NCBI GenBank assembly: GCA_030827515.1
Contig: JAUREI010000013.1
Location: forward strand, 1 to 40,579
Source of the DNA: Prosthecobacter sp.
Lineage (GTDB): Bacteria > Verrucomicrobiota > Verrucomicrobiia > Verrucomicrobiales > Verrucomicrobiaceae
Reading direction: 5' to 3'
Length of the DNA stretch: 40,579 nt
The notes under the pieces were generated by a model. The model had not been told where the DNA came from and searched no databases. It was given only the letters and a program-made list of their open reading frames with translations. Below are positions 8,756-16,429 of the stretch, in pieces; within the stretch, counting starts at the first letter, position 1; each line of letters starts with the position of its first letter. The translations under genes and the position numbers were made by a program.

Positions 8756-9259
8756 TCAGGCGATCGGCTTGTCCAGTTCCTGCTGGCTTTCGAGAACCTT
8801 TTCGGTCTGGCGCTTGCGGAAGGCCTGCAGCTTGGCGGCGAGATCGGGATTGCCATTGGCCAGCATGGCTACCGCGAAAAGTCCGGCATTGAGGGCGCCG
8901 GCGTTGCCGATTGCGAAGGTGGCCACGGGGATGCCGCCGGGCATCTGGACGATGGAATAGAGGCTGTCGACACCGCTCAGCGACTTGCTCTGCACCGGCA
9001 CCCCCAGAACGGGGATCGTTGTCATGCTGGCGGTCATGCCAGGCAGGTGCGCGGCACCGCCGGCGCCGGCGATGATGCACTTCAGGCCGCGGCCGGCGGC
9101 GCTGGTGGCGTAATCGTAGAGCAACTGGGGCGTGCGGTGCGCACTCACCACCTGCTTTTCAAACGGGACGCCGAAGTCTTCCAGCACGCGTGCCGCGTTT
9201 TCCAGGGTGGGCCAGTCGGAACTGGAGCCCATGATGATGCCGACCAAGGGAGGTGTCAT
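8756..9259 (-). CDS. purE: N5-carboxyaminoimidazole ribonucleotide mutase
   Basis: PurE is the class I mutase that moves the carboxyl group of N5-CAIR to carbon 4, giving CAIR. The 167-residue length is typical. The substrate loop [12 protein letters not shown] (residues 11-22) and the catalytic VSAHRTP with His41 are present, as are the glycine-rich [14 protein letters not shown] and the closing [20 protein letters not shown]. The ATG at 9259 was chosen because the fold begins there; 24 further residues upstream are not conserved. It is the first gene of purE-purK and lies head-to-head with pyrF across 83 bases, so purine and pyrimidine genes share one promoter region. Confidence 0.97.
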   Translation of the reverse strand: MTPPLVGIIMGSSSDWPTLENAARVLEDFGVPFEKQVVSAHRTPQLLYDYATSAAGRGLKCIIAGAGGAAHLPGMTASMTTIPVLGVPVQSKSLSGVDSLYSIVQMPGGIPVATFAIGNAGALNAGLFAVAMLANGNPDLAAKLQAFRKRQTEKVLESQQELDKPIA

Positions 9260-9342
9260 GCACGGAATTAGCGCGGAGAAATGTCGGCTGCAAGCCGCGC
9301 TTGCGTTTGCCAACCGGCCGCACCGGTTCACAATGGCGGTCC
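9260..9342. promoter_or_regulatory. divergent purEK/pyrF control region with dyads
   Basis: These 83 bases must hold promoters for both purEK (leftward) and pyrF (rightward). Three inverted repeats are visible. GCGCGG at 9271-9276 pairs with CCGCGC at 9295-9300. CGGCT at 9285-9289 pairs with AGCCG at 9293-9297. AACCGG at 9312-9317 pairs with CCGGTT at 9323-9328. The first two overlap and are mutually exclusive as hairpins. They could be operators or chance in GC-rich DNA, and I see no clear -35/-10 pair. Confidence 0.35.
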
Positions 9343-10098
9343 ATGACCTTCCGCGAGAAACTCGAAACCCGCATCGCCTCCGCCGGCACCCGCCTCTGTG
9401 TCGGCCTCGACGTCCGTGCCGAGCAGGCCGACGAGGGCACGAAGCGCTGGATCCTTGATTTCATTGCCGAAACCGCCCCGCACGCCGCTGCCTTCAAACC
9501 CAATTCCGCCTATTTCGAGGCTCTGGGGTGGCGTGGCATGCGCCTTCTCGAGGACGTGCTGCGGGAGATTCCGAAGGACATTCCGATCGTTCTCGACGTC
9601 AAGCGGGGCGACATTGGCGAGACACAGGGCTACTACGCAAAGGCTGCCTTCGACCAGCTTGGCGTCGACGCGGTGACCCTCAATCCCTACATGGGACGCG
9701 ACACCCTCGAACCCTTCCTGAAGTATCAGGACAAGGGGCTGTACCTGCTCGGCGTGACCTCCAACCCGGGGGCCGCCGACATTGAGCTGCAGCCTGCCGG
9801 TGATCGTCGGGTCTATGAGATCGTTGCCGAAATGACCGCCTCCAGCCCCCAGGCGGGTCTTGTGGTTGGCCTGACGAATGCCGCTCCGGACGTCCTGCAG
9901 CGCATTCCCGACGTTCCACTGCTCATCCCCGGTCTAGGAGCCCAGGGAGGGGATCTCGCCGCCCTGCGTGGCAGTGGCCGTCAGGCCCCCCTGTTGGTCA
10001 ATGTCTCCCGCGGCCTGCTGTACCACGGTCAATCCGGCCGGAGCTTTGCCGAGGTCGCTCGCGACTGGGCATCACGCATCGAGGAGGCCCTTGCCTGA
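9343..10098 (+). CDS. pyrF: orotidine 5'-phosphate decarboxylase, type 2
   Basis: PyrF decarboxylates OMP to UMP, the last step of pyrimidine synthesis. The 251-residue product has the catalytic block [12 protein letters not shown] with Asp85, Lys87 and Asp90 (the D-x-K-x2-D charge network). LCVGLDVR at the first strand and FKPNSAYFE for the ribose/orotate site are present. [13 protein letters not shown] and [11 protein letters not shown] supply the phosphate-binding loops. The wording of these motifs is that of the type 2 subfamily rather than the E. coli type. The ATG at 9343 fits the family N-terminus. It is transcribed away from purEK; the next gene follows after 68 bases. Confidence 0.96.
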   Translation: MTFREKLETRIASAGTRLCVGLDVRAEQADEGTKRWILDFIAETAPHAAAFKPNSAYFEALGWRGMRLLEDVLREIPKDIPIVLDVKRGDIGETQGYYAKAAFDQLGVDAVTLNPYMGRDTLEPFLKYQDKGLYLLGVTSNPGAADIELQPAGDRRVYEIVAEMTASSPQAGLVVGLTNAAPDVLQRIPDVPLLIPGLGAQGGDLAALRGSGRQAPLLVNVSRGLLYHGQSGRSFAEVARDWASRIEEALA

Positions 10099-10166
10099 AA
10101 CGAGGAAGCATTGGACAGGAACCTGCCCGTGCGGCATTTCTTGGCACCCTCATTCCCCGCCAGCCC

Positions 10167-10784
10167 ATGCCCTCCCCCGCCCGCCTGCTGCTTCTTGTCA
10201 GCCTGAGCCTCGCGCTGAGTTCCTGCGCCAACCTTCTTCCGATGGCCGGTGCCCCGCGCGGGCAGACCCAGTATCTGGAGGCCTTTCCCGTCGCCTCGGT
10301 TCCGACTTCCGCCCTGTACAATCAGGATTTGGACTCCTACTGGGACGGCGACGGCATGCGAGGCCCGCCGAGTGTCATCATCGACCTGAGCGACCAAAAG
10401 GCATACTTCTACAAGGGTGATGCCCTGGCGGGTGTTTCCGCCCTTTCGACGGGGGATGAAAAACATGCCACCATCACCGGCAAGTTCAAAATCATCCAAA
10501 AGAACCAGTGGCACAAATCGAACCTCTACGGGGACTTCGTGGATGCCTACGGCAATGTCGTGGTGGCCAACATTGACATCACCAAGGACAAGCCACCGCC
10601 CGGCACCCGCTTCGAAGGGTCGAAGATGCACTACTTCATGCGGTTCAGTGGCGGCACCGGCATGCATGAGGGCTTCCTGCCCGGCTACCCGGCCTCGCAC
10701 GGTTGCGTCCGCATGCCCGGCCACATGGCCGCCACCTTCTTTAAGAACGTCGAAATAGGCACACCGGTCACCGTGCGCCCCTGA
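10167..10784 (+). CDS. L,D-transpeptidase-family lipoprotein (YkuD fold)
   Basis: This is probably an envelope enzyme that makes 3-3 cross-links in peptidoglycan or attaches proteins to it. The N-terminus is a lipoprotein signal (LLLVSLSLALSSC), so lipidation at Cys19 or so would anchor it in a membrane. The catalytic YkuD motif is complete: GGTGMHEG supplies the first His, and ASHGCVRM holds nucleophile Cys180 and Arg182. An N-terminal strand pair, PSVIIDLSDQKAYFYKGD, matches the start of the domain. The 205-residue length is short, so there is no peptidoglycan-binding LysM domain. Only 5 bases separate it from the rhodanese gene, which suggests co-transcription, although no functional link is obvious. 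Confidence 0.9.
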   Translation: MPSPARLLLLVSLSLALSSCANLLPMAGAPRGQTQYLEAFPVASVPTSALYNQDLDSYWDGDGMRGPPSVIIDLSDQKAYFYKGDALAGVSALSTGDEKHATITGKFKIIQKNQWHKSNLYGDFVDAYGNVVVANIDITKDKPPPGTRFEGSKMHYFMRFSGGTGMHEGFLPGYPASHGCVRMPGHMAATFFKNVEIGTPVTVRP

Positions 10785-10789
10785 GTTCC

Positions 10790-11131
10790 ATGGAAGCCAC
10801 GAAACTGCCGCTGGAAACCAGTGTCGAGGAGGTGCATGTCCTGCTGGACTCGCCGAATCCGCCTCGCCTGATCGACTGCCGCGAGGACGACGAATGGCAC
10901 CTCTGCCGCATCGATGGCGCTGAACTGGTGCCGCTGTCGCAGTTTGGAGAACTCGCCCGCCACCGCTTCACCCATCCCGACGAACATCTGGTCATTTACT
11001 GCCACCATGGCATGCGCAGCCAGCGCGCCGCCCTCTGGCTGCGTCAGCAGGGCTTCGCCCGAAGCCAGTCCATGCAAGGCGGCATCGACCTCTGGTCGGA
11101 CCGCATCGATCCTTCTGTTCCCCGCTACTGA
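10790..11131 (+). CDS. single-domain rhodanese
   Basis: The 113-residue product is one rhodanese domain. These carry sulfane sulfur as a cysteine persulfide for sulfur transfer or detoxification. The substrate-side motif RLIDCREDDEW at residues 26-36 and the active-site loop CHHGMRS starting at Cys71 are both intact. The closing MQGGIDLWSDRIDP is typical of small cytosolic rhodaneses related to GlpE and MoeB C-terminal domains. There is no signal peptide. The gene lies between the L,D-transpeptidase (5 bases) and the DUF1802 gene (1 base), so the three are probably one transcript. Confidence 0.93.
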   Translation: MEATKLPLETSVEEVHVLLDSPNPPRLIDCREDDEWHLCRIDGAELVPLSQFGELARHRFTHPDEHLVIYCHHGMRSQRAALWLRQQGFARSQSMQGGIDLWSDRIDPSVPRY

Positions 11132-11132
11132 C

Positions 11133-11726
11133 ATGCCTCCCGCCCCGCCCGCCGCAGCCATTGGTTTCAAAGAGTGGGCCCTCGTCTGTGACCTGCTGAC
11201 GAGAGGTCGCCAAAGTCTCATCCTGCGCAAGGGAGGCATTCACGAGGGGCGCGGTGGCTTTGAGTGGAAACACCGCGGCTTCTTTCTTTTCCCCACCTGG
11301 TTCCATACGCAGGCTGAGAAACTCAAGGGCGACCTCCCCAGCGTGGTCTTCCCGCCGGAGGAAGGGCGCACGAGTGTCGACATCGACGGCTACGCGGAAC
11401 TCGCCCAAGTCTGGAAGGTCACCCAATGGGCCCAGGTCGAGTCGATCGCCCACCTGCATGCGTGGAGTGAGGAAGTGGTTCGCGAACGCTTCGTCTACGA
11501 CGACGAAACCTGCCTGCACATCGCCTTGGTGCGCGCCTGGCGCCTGCCGCAACGCTGGACTTTTCCCTACTCGAAAAGTCATGGCGGATGCCGATCCTGG
11601 GTCGATCTCCCGACCAATGGCCTGGATTTGCTGGCCGAAGCCACACCCGCTGTCAGCGAGTCTGAATGGGTGGACATCGGGGCGCAACTGACCCACTTGC
11701 TGGGACCCGTGGCACAAGTTGGTTGA
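11133..11726 (+). CDS. DUF1802 family protein
   Basis: The 197-residue cytosolic protein matches the DUF1802 layout: GFKEWALVCDLLTRGRQSLILRKGGIHEG at the N-terminus, a HRGFFLFPTWFHTQAEKLK block near residues 48-66, and a late IALVRAWRLP...FPYSKSHGGCRSWVDLP. The biochemical role of this family is not known to me. The N-terminal part resembles small nucleotide- or DNA-related domains of restriction-adjacent genes, but that is only an impression. The start at 11133 leaves one base after the rhodanese stop. It ends 91 bases before nuoH, with the CRP-like palindrome in between. Confidence 0.85.
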   Translation: MPPAPPAAAIGFKEWALVCDLLTRGRQSLILRKGGIHEGRGGFEWKHRGFFLFPTWFHTQAEKLKGDLPSVVFPPEEGRTSVDIDGYAELAQVWKVTQWAQVESIAHLHAWSEEVVRERFVYDDETCLHIALVRAWRLPQRWTFPYSKSHGGCRSWVDLPTNGLDLLAEATPAVSESEWVDIGAQLTHLLGPVAQVG

Positions 11727-11766
11727 GGGTGTCGAATGACCCAACGGAGTTCCCCTGAGGTGGAGC

Positions 11767-11784
11767 TTGTGAAATTTTTCACAA
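11767..11784. promoter_or_regulatory. perfect CRP-type palindrome upstream of nuoH
   Basis: TTGTGAAATTTTTCACAA consists of two 8-base perfect inverted arms around a TT centre. It contains TGTGA-N6-TCACA (11768-11783), the consensus half-site arrangement of cAMP-receptor-type members of the CRP/FNR family. It lies in the only gap before nuoHIJKLMN, with its centre about 43 bases before the annotated ATG. A possible promoter, TTGCCG (11792-11797) with GATAAT (11814-11819, 16-base spacer), follows. If that promoter is used, translation may begin at the in-frame ATG at 11830 instead. No T-run follows the dyad, so it does not read as a terminator for the gene before it. Confidence 0.6.
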
Positions 11785-11817
11785 ATTCGAGTTGCCGCCC
11801 TGCTTGCCTTCCTGATA

Positions 11818-13008
11818 ATGGCGCAGCCCATGGCAAGCCTCCTCGCCAGCTTTGACACCGTCCTGCTGATCACTTCGGTGGTCAAAATCATCTTTCTGAC
11901 CTTCCTGGTCATCATGCCGATGGTCGCCTATTCCGTCTATGCGGAACGGCGTTTCTCGGCGGTGATCCAGGACCGGGTGGGTCCCAACCGGGTCGGCATT
12001 CCGCTGACCCTGTTTGGCCTCAAGAAGGACATCCAGATCCTCGGGATCGGCGGACTGGTCCAGCCCCTCGCCGACGGCTTGAAATTTTTCCTCAAGGAGG
12101 ACTTCACCCCGCGCACGGTGAATGCCTTCTACTTCTGGCTGGCCCCCTGCCTGACCATTGTGCCGGCGCTGATGACCTGCGCGGTGCTGCCCTTCGGCAG
12201 CGAACTCGACCTCTCCATCCTTGGCCTGGCGCAGCCGGTCAAGGCGGTGATCGCCGACCTCAATGTCGGCCCGCTCTTCGTCTTCGCCATCGCCTCGCTC
12301 GGCGTCTACGGCATTGTCATTGCCGGCTGGTCCTCGAACTCGAAGTATCCCTTCCTGGGCGGCGTGCGGTCGAGTGCCCAAATGATTTCCTACGAGCTCT
12401 CGCTGGGCCTGTCGATCGTGCCCGTGCTGATGATCTTCGGCGAGCTGAACCTGTCGAAGATGTCGGTCTTTCAGGACGCCCACGGCTGGCTGCTGCTGCC
12501 ATTGTGGGGTGATGGCCTGAGCCTGGAGCGCTGGGTGCTGCTGGTGCCGGTCGTCGTCTCCTTCTGCGTCTTCGTCGTGGCGATGTTCGCCGAAACGAAC
12601 CGCCTTCCGTTCGACATGGCCGAGTGTGAAACCGAACTCGTTGCCGGTTACCACACGGAATACAGCTCGATGAAGTTCGCACTTTTCTTCATGGGCGAGT
12701 ACGCCGCCATGATCATTGGTTCCGGCATGGCCGTGACGATGTTTCTCGGCGGTTGGAGCATCCCCTTCGCTCCGCTGCTTGGCCTCGACTACAAGCCCGG
12801 CGACACCCCGCTCTGGCTTGGCCTGCTGCACATCGCGATGTTCTTCGCCAAGATCGTTTTCTTCATCCTCTTCTTCATCCTCATCCGCTGGTCGCTGCCG
12901 CGTTTCCGCTTTGACCAGCTCATGAAGCTTGGCTGGCTGTTCATGTTCGAGGTCGCCCTGGCCAACGTCGTGCTCACCGCCGTCATCCTGATCGCCTTCA
13001 ACCGCTGA
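11818..13008 (+). CDS. nuoH: NADH-quinone oxidoreductase subunit H
   Basis: NuoH forms the quinone-chamber wall of complex I where the peripheral and membrane arms meet. The 396-residue protein has eight or more hydrophobic helices and the conserved cytoplasmic segments. YAERRFSAVIQDRVGPNRVG follows helix 1, GLVQPLADGLKFFLKEDFTP the next, and FAETNRLPFDMAECETELVAGYHTEYS carries the acidic E-channel residues. It is the first gene of nuoHIJKLMN. The ATG at 11818 is used here, but an ATG at 11830 is an alternative because a -10-like GATAAT overlaps the first one. nuoA-G are not adjacent. Confidence 0.97.
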   Translation: MAQPMASLLASFDTVLLITSVVKIIFLTFLVIMPMVAYSVYAERRFSAVIQDRVGPNRVGIPLTLFGLKKDIQILGIGGLVQPLADGLKFFLKEDFTPRTVNAFYFWLAPCLTIVPALMTCAVLPFGSELDLSILGLAQPVKAVIADLNVGPLFVFAIASLGVYGIVIAGWSSNSKYPFLGGVRSSAQMISYELSLGLSIVPVLMIFGELNLSKMSVFQDAHGWLLLPLWGDGLSLERWVLLVPVVVSFCVFVVAMFAETNRLPFDMAECETELVAGYHTEYSSMKFALFFMGEYAAMIIGSGMAVTMFLGGWSIPFAPLLGLDYKPGDTPLWLGLLHIAMFFAKIVFFILFFILIRWSLPRFRFDQLMKLGWLFMFEVALANVVLTAVILIAFNR

Positions 13009-13018
13009 GACTCCCCCC

Positions 13019-13564
13019 ATGGCAACCGTCACCGTTCAGCGCCCAAAGCTCGCCTGGCACGAAAAACTCTTCCTCTCGACCCTGGTCAAGGGGCTCAAGA
13101 TCACCCTGGGACACGCCTTGCGCACCTTCCGCCAGATCTCCGGCGGCAAGCCCAAGGTGACGATGGAATATCCGGAACAAAAGTGGGATGAGAACCTGCC
13201 GGAACACTATCGCGGCGCACCCGCCCTGGTGACCGATGAACACGGTCGCGAGCGCTGTGTTTCCTGCCAGCTGTGCGAATTCATCTGTCCTCCCAAAGCC
13301 ATCAAGATCACCCCGGGTGAAATCCCCTCCGACGATCCCTGGGCCAAGGTGGAAAAGCGCCCGAAGGAATTCGAGATCGACATGATCCGCTGCATCTACT
13401 GCGGCATGTGTGAGGAGGTCTGTCCCGAACAGGCGATTTATCTTCGCAAGGACTACGCCATCACCGGGGAGTCGCGCGCCGAAATGGTGCATGACAAAAA
13501 GCGCCTCTATGAGATCGGCGGCGTACGTGTCGGCTTGGTCAACAAGTGGAACGAGCTGAAGTGA
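13019..13564 (+). CDS. nuoI: NADH-quinone oxidoreductase subunit I (2x 4Fe-4S)
   Basis: NuoI carries iron-sulfur clusters N6a and N6b, which relay electrons towards N2. Two complete ferredoxin motifs are present: Cys80-Cys83-Cys86-Cys90 (CVSCQLCEFICP) and Cys125-Cys128-Cys131-Cys135 (CIYCGMCEEVCP). The N-terminal helix region (KLFLSTLVKGLKITLGHALRTF) is the membrane-contact part. The 181-residue length is normal. It begins 10 bases after nuoH. It is the only peripheral-arm subunit encoded in this cluster, as is usual for its position in nuo operons. Confidence 0.98.
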   Translation: MATVTVQRPKLAWHEKLFLSTLVKGLKITLGHALRTFRQISGGKPKVTMEYPEQKWDENLPEHYRGAPALVTDEHGRERCVSCQLCEFICPPKAIKITPGEIPSDDPWAKVEKRPKEFEIDMIRCIYCGMCEEVCPEQAIYLRKDYAITGESRAEMVHDKKRLYEIGGVRVGLVNKWNELK

Positions 13565-13598
13565 CACGCCCGCCCCACCAACCGCCATCCGTTACCTG

Positions 13599-14168
13599 AT
13601 GCCCTCCCTCCTGTTCTACCTCTTCGCACTGATCACCCTTGGCTTCGGCCTGATGGTGGTGCTCGCGCGCAACCCGGTGACCAGTGCCCTCAGCCTGGCC
13701 ATGAGCTTTGTCGGCCTTGCCGCGCTCTTTCTCAGCCTGGATGCCTACTTCATCGGCATCATTCAGATCCTTGTCTATGCCGGTGCCGTGATGGTGCTGT
13801 TCCTCTTCATCATCATGCTGCTCGACATCAAGTCCGAGGAGGGCAAGAGCTTCAACCTCAAGGCGATCGTCGGTGGCGTTGTTCTCGCGGCCGTGCTGGC
13901 GGTTCAAATTGCGGCCGTTGCCAGCAGCTATGGACCGGGCCGGACAAACCTGGCCGAGGCCAGGCTGGATCTGCCCGCGGCTGCGGAATACACCAAGCTG
14001 CCGACCATTGCCAATGACCTGCGCGCGGGCACGCTCCCGGATGCCAAGTTGGTCGGTCAAAGCCTGTTCCAGCGCTACGGCTTCCATCTGCAGGTCATAG
14101 GCCTGCTTCTCCTCGTCGGCACGGTCGGCGTGGTGGTGCTGAGCAAACGCGAAAAGGAGGTCAACTGA
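13599..14168 (+). CDS. nuoJ: NADH-quinone oxidoreductase subunit J
   Basis: NuoJ is a small membrane-arm subunit whose helix 3 lies at the hinge of coupling. The 189-residue protein has about five hydrophobic helices. The family motif is ARNPVTSALSLAMSFVGLAALFLSLDAYFIGIIQILVYAGAVMVLFLFIIMLLD. A less conserved periplasmic loop (residues about 105-160) precedes the last helix, which ends in RYGFHLQVIGLLLLVGTVGVVVLSKRE. It lies 34 bases after nuoI and one base before nuoK. Confidence 0.97.
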   Translation: MPSLLFYLFALITLGFGLMVVLARNPVTSALSLAMSFVGLAALFLSLDAYFIGIIQILVYAGAVMVLFLFIIMLLDIKSEEGKSFNLKAIVGGVVLAAVLAVQIAAVASSYGPGRTNLAEARLDLPAAAEYTKLPTIANDLRAGTLPDAKLVGQSLFQRYGFHLQVIGLLLLVGTVGVVVLSKREKEVN

Positions 14169-14169
14169 C

Positions 14170-14487
14170 GTGATCACCCTGAACCATTACCTGATTGTCA
14201 GCGGCCTGCTGTTCTCCCTCGGCCTGGCGGGCGTTGTCGCCCGTCGCAACATCCTGATCATCTACATGTGCCTGGAAATGATGTTGAGCGCCGCCAATCT
14301 GACTCTGGTGGCCTTTACCCGCTTCCATGTCACGGACGGATTGCCTGATTTCACCGCCCAATCGCTGGTCTTTTTCACCATCACCGTGGCCGCCGCCGAA
14401 GTGGCGGTCGGCTTGGCCATCATCGTGGCGCTGTACCGCACGAAGCGCAGCGTCGAAACCGAGTCCGTCACCCAGTTGCAGGGCTGA
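14170..14487 (+). CDS. nuoK: NADH-quinone oxidoreductase subunit K
   Basis: NuoK is a three-helix proton-channel subunit. The 105-residue product has the standard length and motifs: LNHYLIVSGLLFSLGLAGVVARRNILIIYMCLEMMLSAANLTLVAF, with the conserved Glu in the CLEMML helix, then VFFTITVAAAEVAVGLAIIVALYR with the second conserved Glu. It starts with GTG at 14170, one base after the nuoJ stop, which suggests translational coupling. Confidence 0.98.
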   Translation: MITLNHYLIVSGLLFSLGLAGVVARRNILIIYMCLEMMLSAANLTLVAFTRFHVTDGLPDFTAQSLVFFTITVAAAEVAVGLAIIVALYRTKRSVETESVTQLQG

Positions 14488-14503
14488 ACACCGATCCCGT
14501 CCC

Positions 14504-16417
14504 ATGCCCGCCCAGGAAACCTCCCACGCCGCCTTCCCGACGCTGCTGCTGCTGCTGCCGTTTTTGTCGGCGCTAGTACTGCTTCTCGGACACCGCATCC
14601 TCAAGGGTGCCGGTGTCTTCCTCTCGCTTTTTTCCGCCGCGACCTGCTTCGTGGTCAGCGTGCTCATGCTTGGCTCGACCAATCCGGCCGAGACGGTGCA
14701 TCTGTTGCCGTTCCTCGAGATCGGCAAGTTCCGCTTCGCGATTGACGCCCTGCTCGACCAGCAATGCCGGGGCATGCTCTTCATTGTCACCTCGATCGGT
14801 CTCCTGGTGCACATCTTCTCGCTCGGCTACATGAAGGAGGATGCCGGCAGGGTCCGCTTCTTCGGCGCGCTCTCCCTCTTCATGTTCTCGATGACCGGCA
14901 TCGTCCTGGCCGGCAACCTGATCATGATGTTCATCTTCTGGGAGCTGGTCGGGGTCAGTTCCTACCTGCTCATCGGCCACTGGTATGAGAAGCCCTCCGC
15001 CGCCGAGGCCTCGAAGAAGGCCTTCCTGACCAACCGCATCGGCGACTTCGGCTTCATGATCGGCATTCTGATGCTGTTTTCCGCCAATCATGGCAATGTG
15101 AGCTTTGCCGGCGAGGACGGGCTGCGCGCGGCCCTGACCGGAGGCACCCTCCAGCACATTGCCCAAACCCAGGGCAACTTCATGAGCATCGCCGTGCTGT
15201 GCCTTTTCATGGGCGCTGTCGGCAAGTCGGCCCAGTTCCCCCTGCACGTCTGGCTGCCGGACGCCATGGAGGGTCCGACCCCGGTTTCCGCCCTCATCCA
15301 TGCCGCAACCATGGTGGCGGCCGGGGTGTACATGCTCGTGCGGGTCGCCTTCCTTATTGAAGCGGCGCCGGCGGCAGCCCAGACCATCGCTTGGATCGGC
15401 GGCATCACCGCGCTGATGGCGGCGCTGATGGCGACCCAGCAGAACGACATCAAACGTGTTCTGGCCTATTCGACCCTCTCCCAGCTTGGCTACATGGTCA
15501 TGGCGGTCGGTCTTTTTGCCATGCAGCATGCCGGCGCACACCAGGAAACCGTGCCCGGTCACCCGGCCATGTTCCATCTCTACACGCATGCCTTCTTCAA
15601 GGCCATGCTCTTCCTTGGTGCCGGCGCGGTCATCTATTCCTGCCACCACGAGCAGGACATGTGGAAGATGGGAGGCCTGATGAAGCACATGCCGGTCACC
15701 TTTGCCACCTTCGCGATCGGCACCGCCTCGCTGATGGGCGTGCCCTTTGTGACGAGCGGCTTCTGGAGCAAGGAGGCAATTCTGGGCGTCGCCTTTGAAG
15801 TCAAGGGAGGCAGCCCCCTGTTCTGGATCGGCGTTGCCACCGCCATGCTGACCGCCTTCTACATGACCCGACTGTTCGTGGTCGCCTTCCTTGGCAAGCC
15901 GCGCAGCGATTCCGCCCACCATGCCGTCGAGGCGCCAATGGTCATGCTGCTGCCGCTGCTCGTCCTGGCCCTGCTCACGCTGGTGTCCGCCGTTCCCGGT
16001 GTGACTCACCTTCTTGAGGCCATGAAGCCCCATCATGCCGAAGAGCATGCCACCGTCATGGTTGCCTCGATTGCGGCCCTGCTGATCGGAGCCGGCGGCG
16101 GCTTCAGACTCTACCGCGCACGCGACAAGGATCCCGTGAGCATCCCCCTCTTCGCCAACAAGTTTTACTTCGACGAGATCTATGCCGTCTTGGTGAGGGT
16201 CCTGCAGGACAGTCTGGCCTGGATCATCGCCGGCCTCGATCGACTCATTGTCGACGGACTTTTCTCGCGCCTGCCCGCCTTTGTCGCCCGCCGTGCCGGT
16301 GCCGCGGCACGGGTGCTGCAGGGTGGCCACCTGCAGGCCTACACCTTCCTGCTCGGGCTCGGCGTTCTCTTGGTCATTTATGTGGTTGTGTTTGTTCTGC
16401 CCGCCCCGGGCCACTGA
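14504..16417 (+). CDS. nuoL: NADH-quinone oxidoreductase subunit L
   Basis: NuoL is the distal antiporter-like proton pump with the long lateral helix. The 637-residue product shows the hallmark sequences: FIFWELVGVSSYLLIGHWYEKPSAAEASKKAFLTNRIGDFGFMIGI, FPLHVWLPDAMEGPTPVSALIHAATMVAAGVYMLVR, and QQNDIKRVLAYSTLSQLGYMVMAVGL. TFATFAIGTASLMGVPFVTSGFWSKEAIL follows. The C-terminal lateral-helix region ends in hydrophobic LGLGVLLVIYVVVFVLP. The ATG at 14504 fits the short N-terminus before the first helix; a longer frame starting within nuoK is not real. It lies 16 bases after nuoK. Confidence 0.98.
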   Translation: MPAQETSHAAFPTLLLLLPFLSALVLLLGHRILKGAGVFLSLFSAATCFVVSVLMLGSTNPAETVHLLPFLEIGKFRFAIDALLDQQCRGMLFIVTSIGLLVHIFSLGYMKEDAGRVRFFGALSLFMFSMTGIVLAGNLIMMFIFWELVGVSSYLLIGHWYEKPSAAEASKKAFLTNRIGDFGFMIGILMLFSANHGNVSFAGEDGLRAALTGGTLQHIAQTQGNFMSIAVLCLFMGAVGKSAQFPLHVWLPDAMEGPTPVSALIHAATMVAAGVYMLVRVAFLIEAAPAAAQTIAWIGGITALMAALMATQQNDIKRVLAYSTLSQLGYMVMAVGLFAMQHAGAHQETVPGHPAMFHLYTHAFFKAMLFLGAGAVIYSCHHEQDMWKMGGLMKHMPVTFATFAIGTASLMGVPFVTSGFWSKEAILGVAFEVKGGSPLFWIGVATAMLTAFYMTRLFVVAFLGKPRSDSAHHAVEAPMVMLLPLLVLALLTLVSAVPGVTHLLEAMKPHHAEEHATVMVASIAALLIGAGGGFRLYRARDKDPVSIPLFANKFYFDEIYAVLVRVLQDSLAWIIAGLDRLIVDGLFSRLPAFVARRAGAAARVLQGGHLQAYTFLLGLGVLLVIYVVVFVLPAPGH

Positions 16418-16429
16418 TGGAGACGTGAT

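Noticed and set aside
11704-11724. Possible sigma-54 promoter (TGGCAC) before nuoH
   Set aside because: TGGCAC is followed at the required spacing by GGTT rather than TTGC, so the -12 element is missing.
11767-11784. The nuoH palindrome as a terminator hairpin of the DUF1802 gene
   Set aside because: The stem is AT-rich, the loop would be only two bases, and no T-run follows; the TGTGA-N6-TCACA spacing fits an operator much better.
11779-13032. 417-codon open frame on the minus strand
   Set aside because: Antisense to nuoH, no recognisable motif; the same composition bias as the other shadows.
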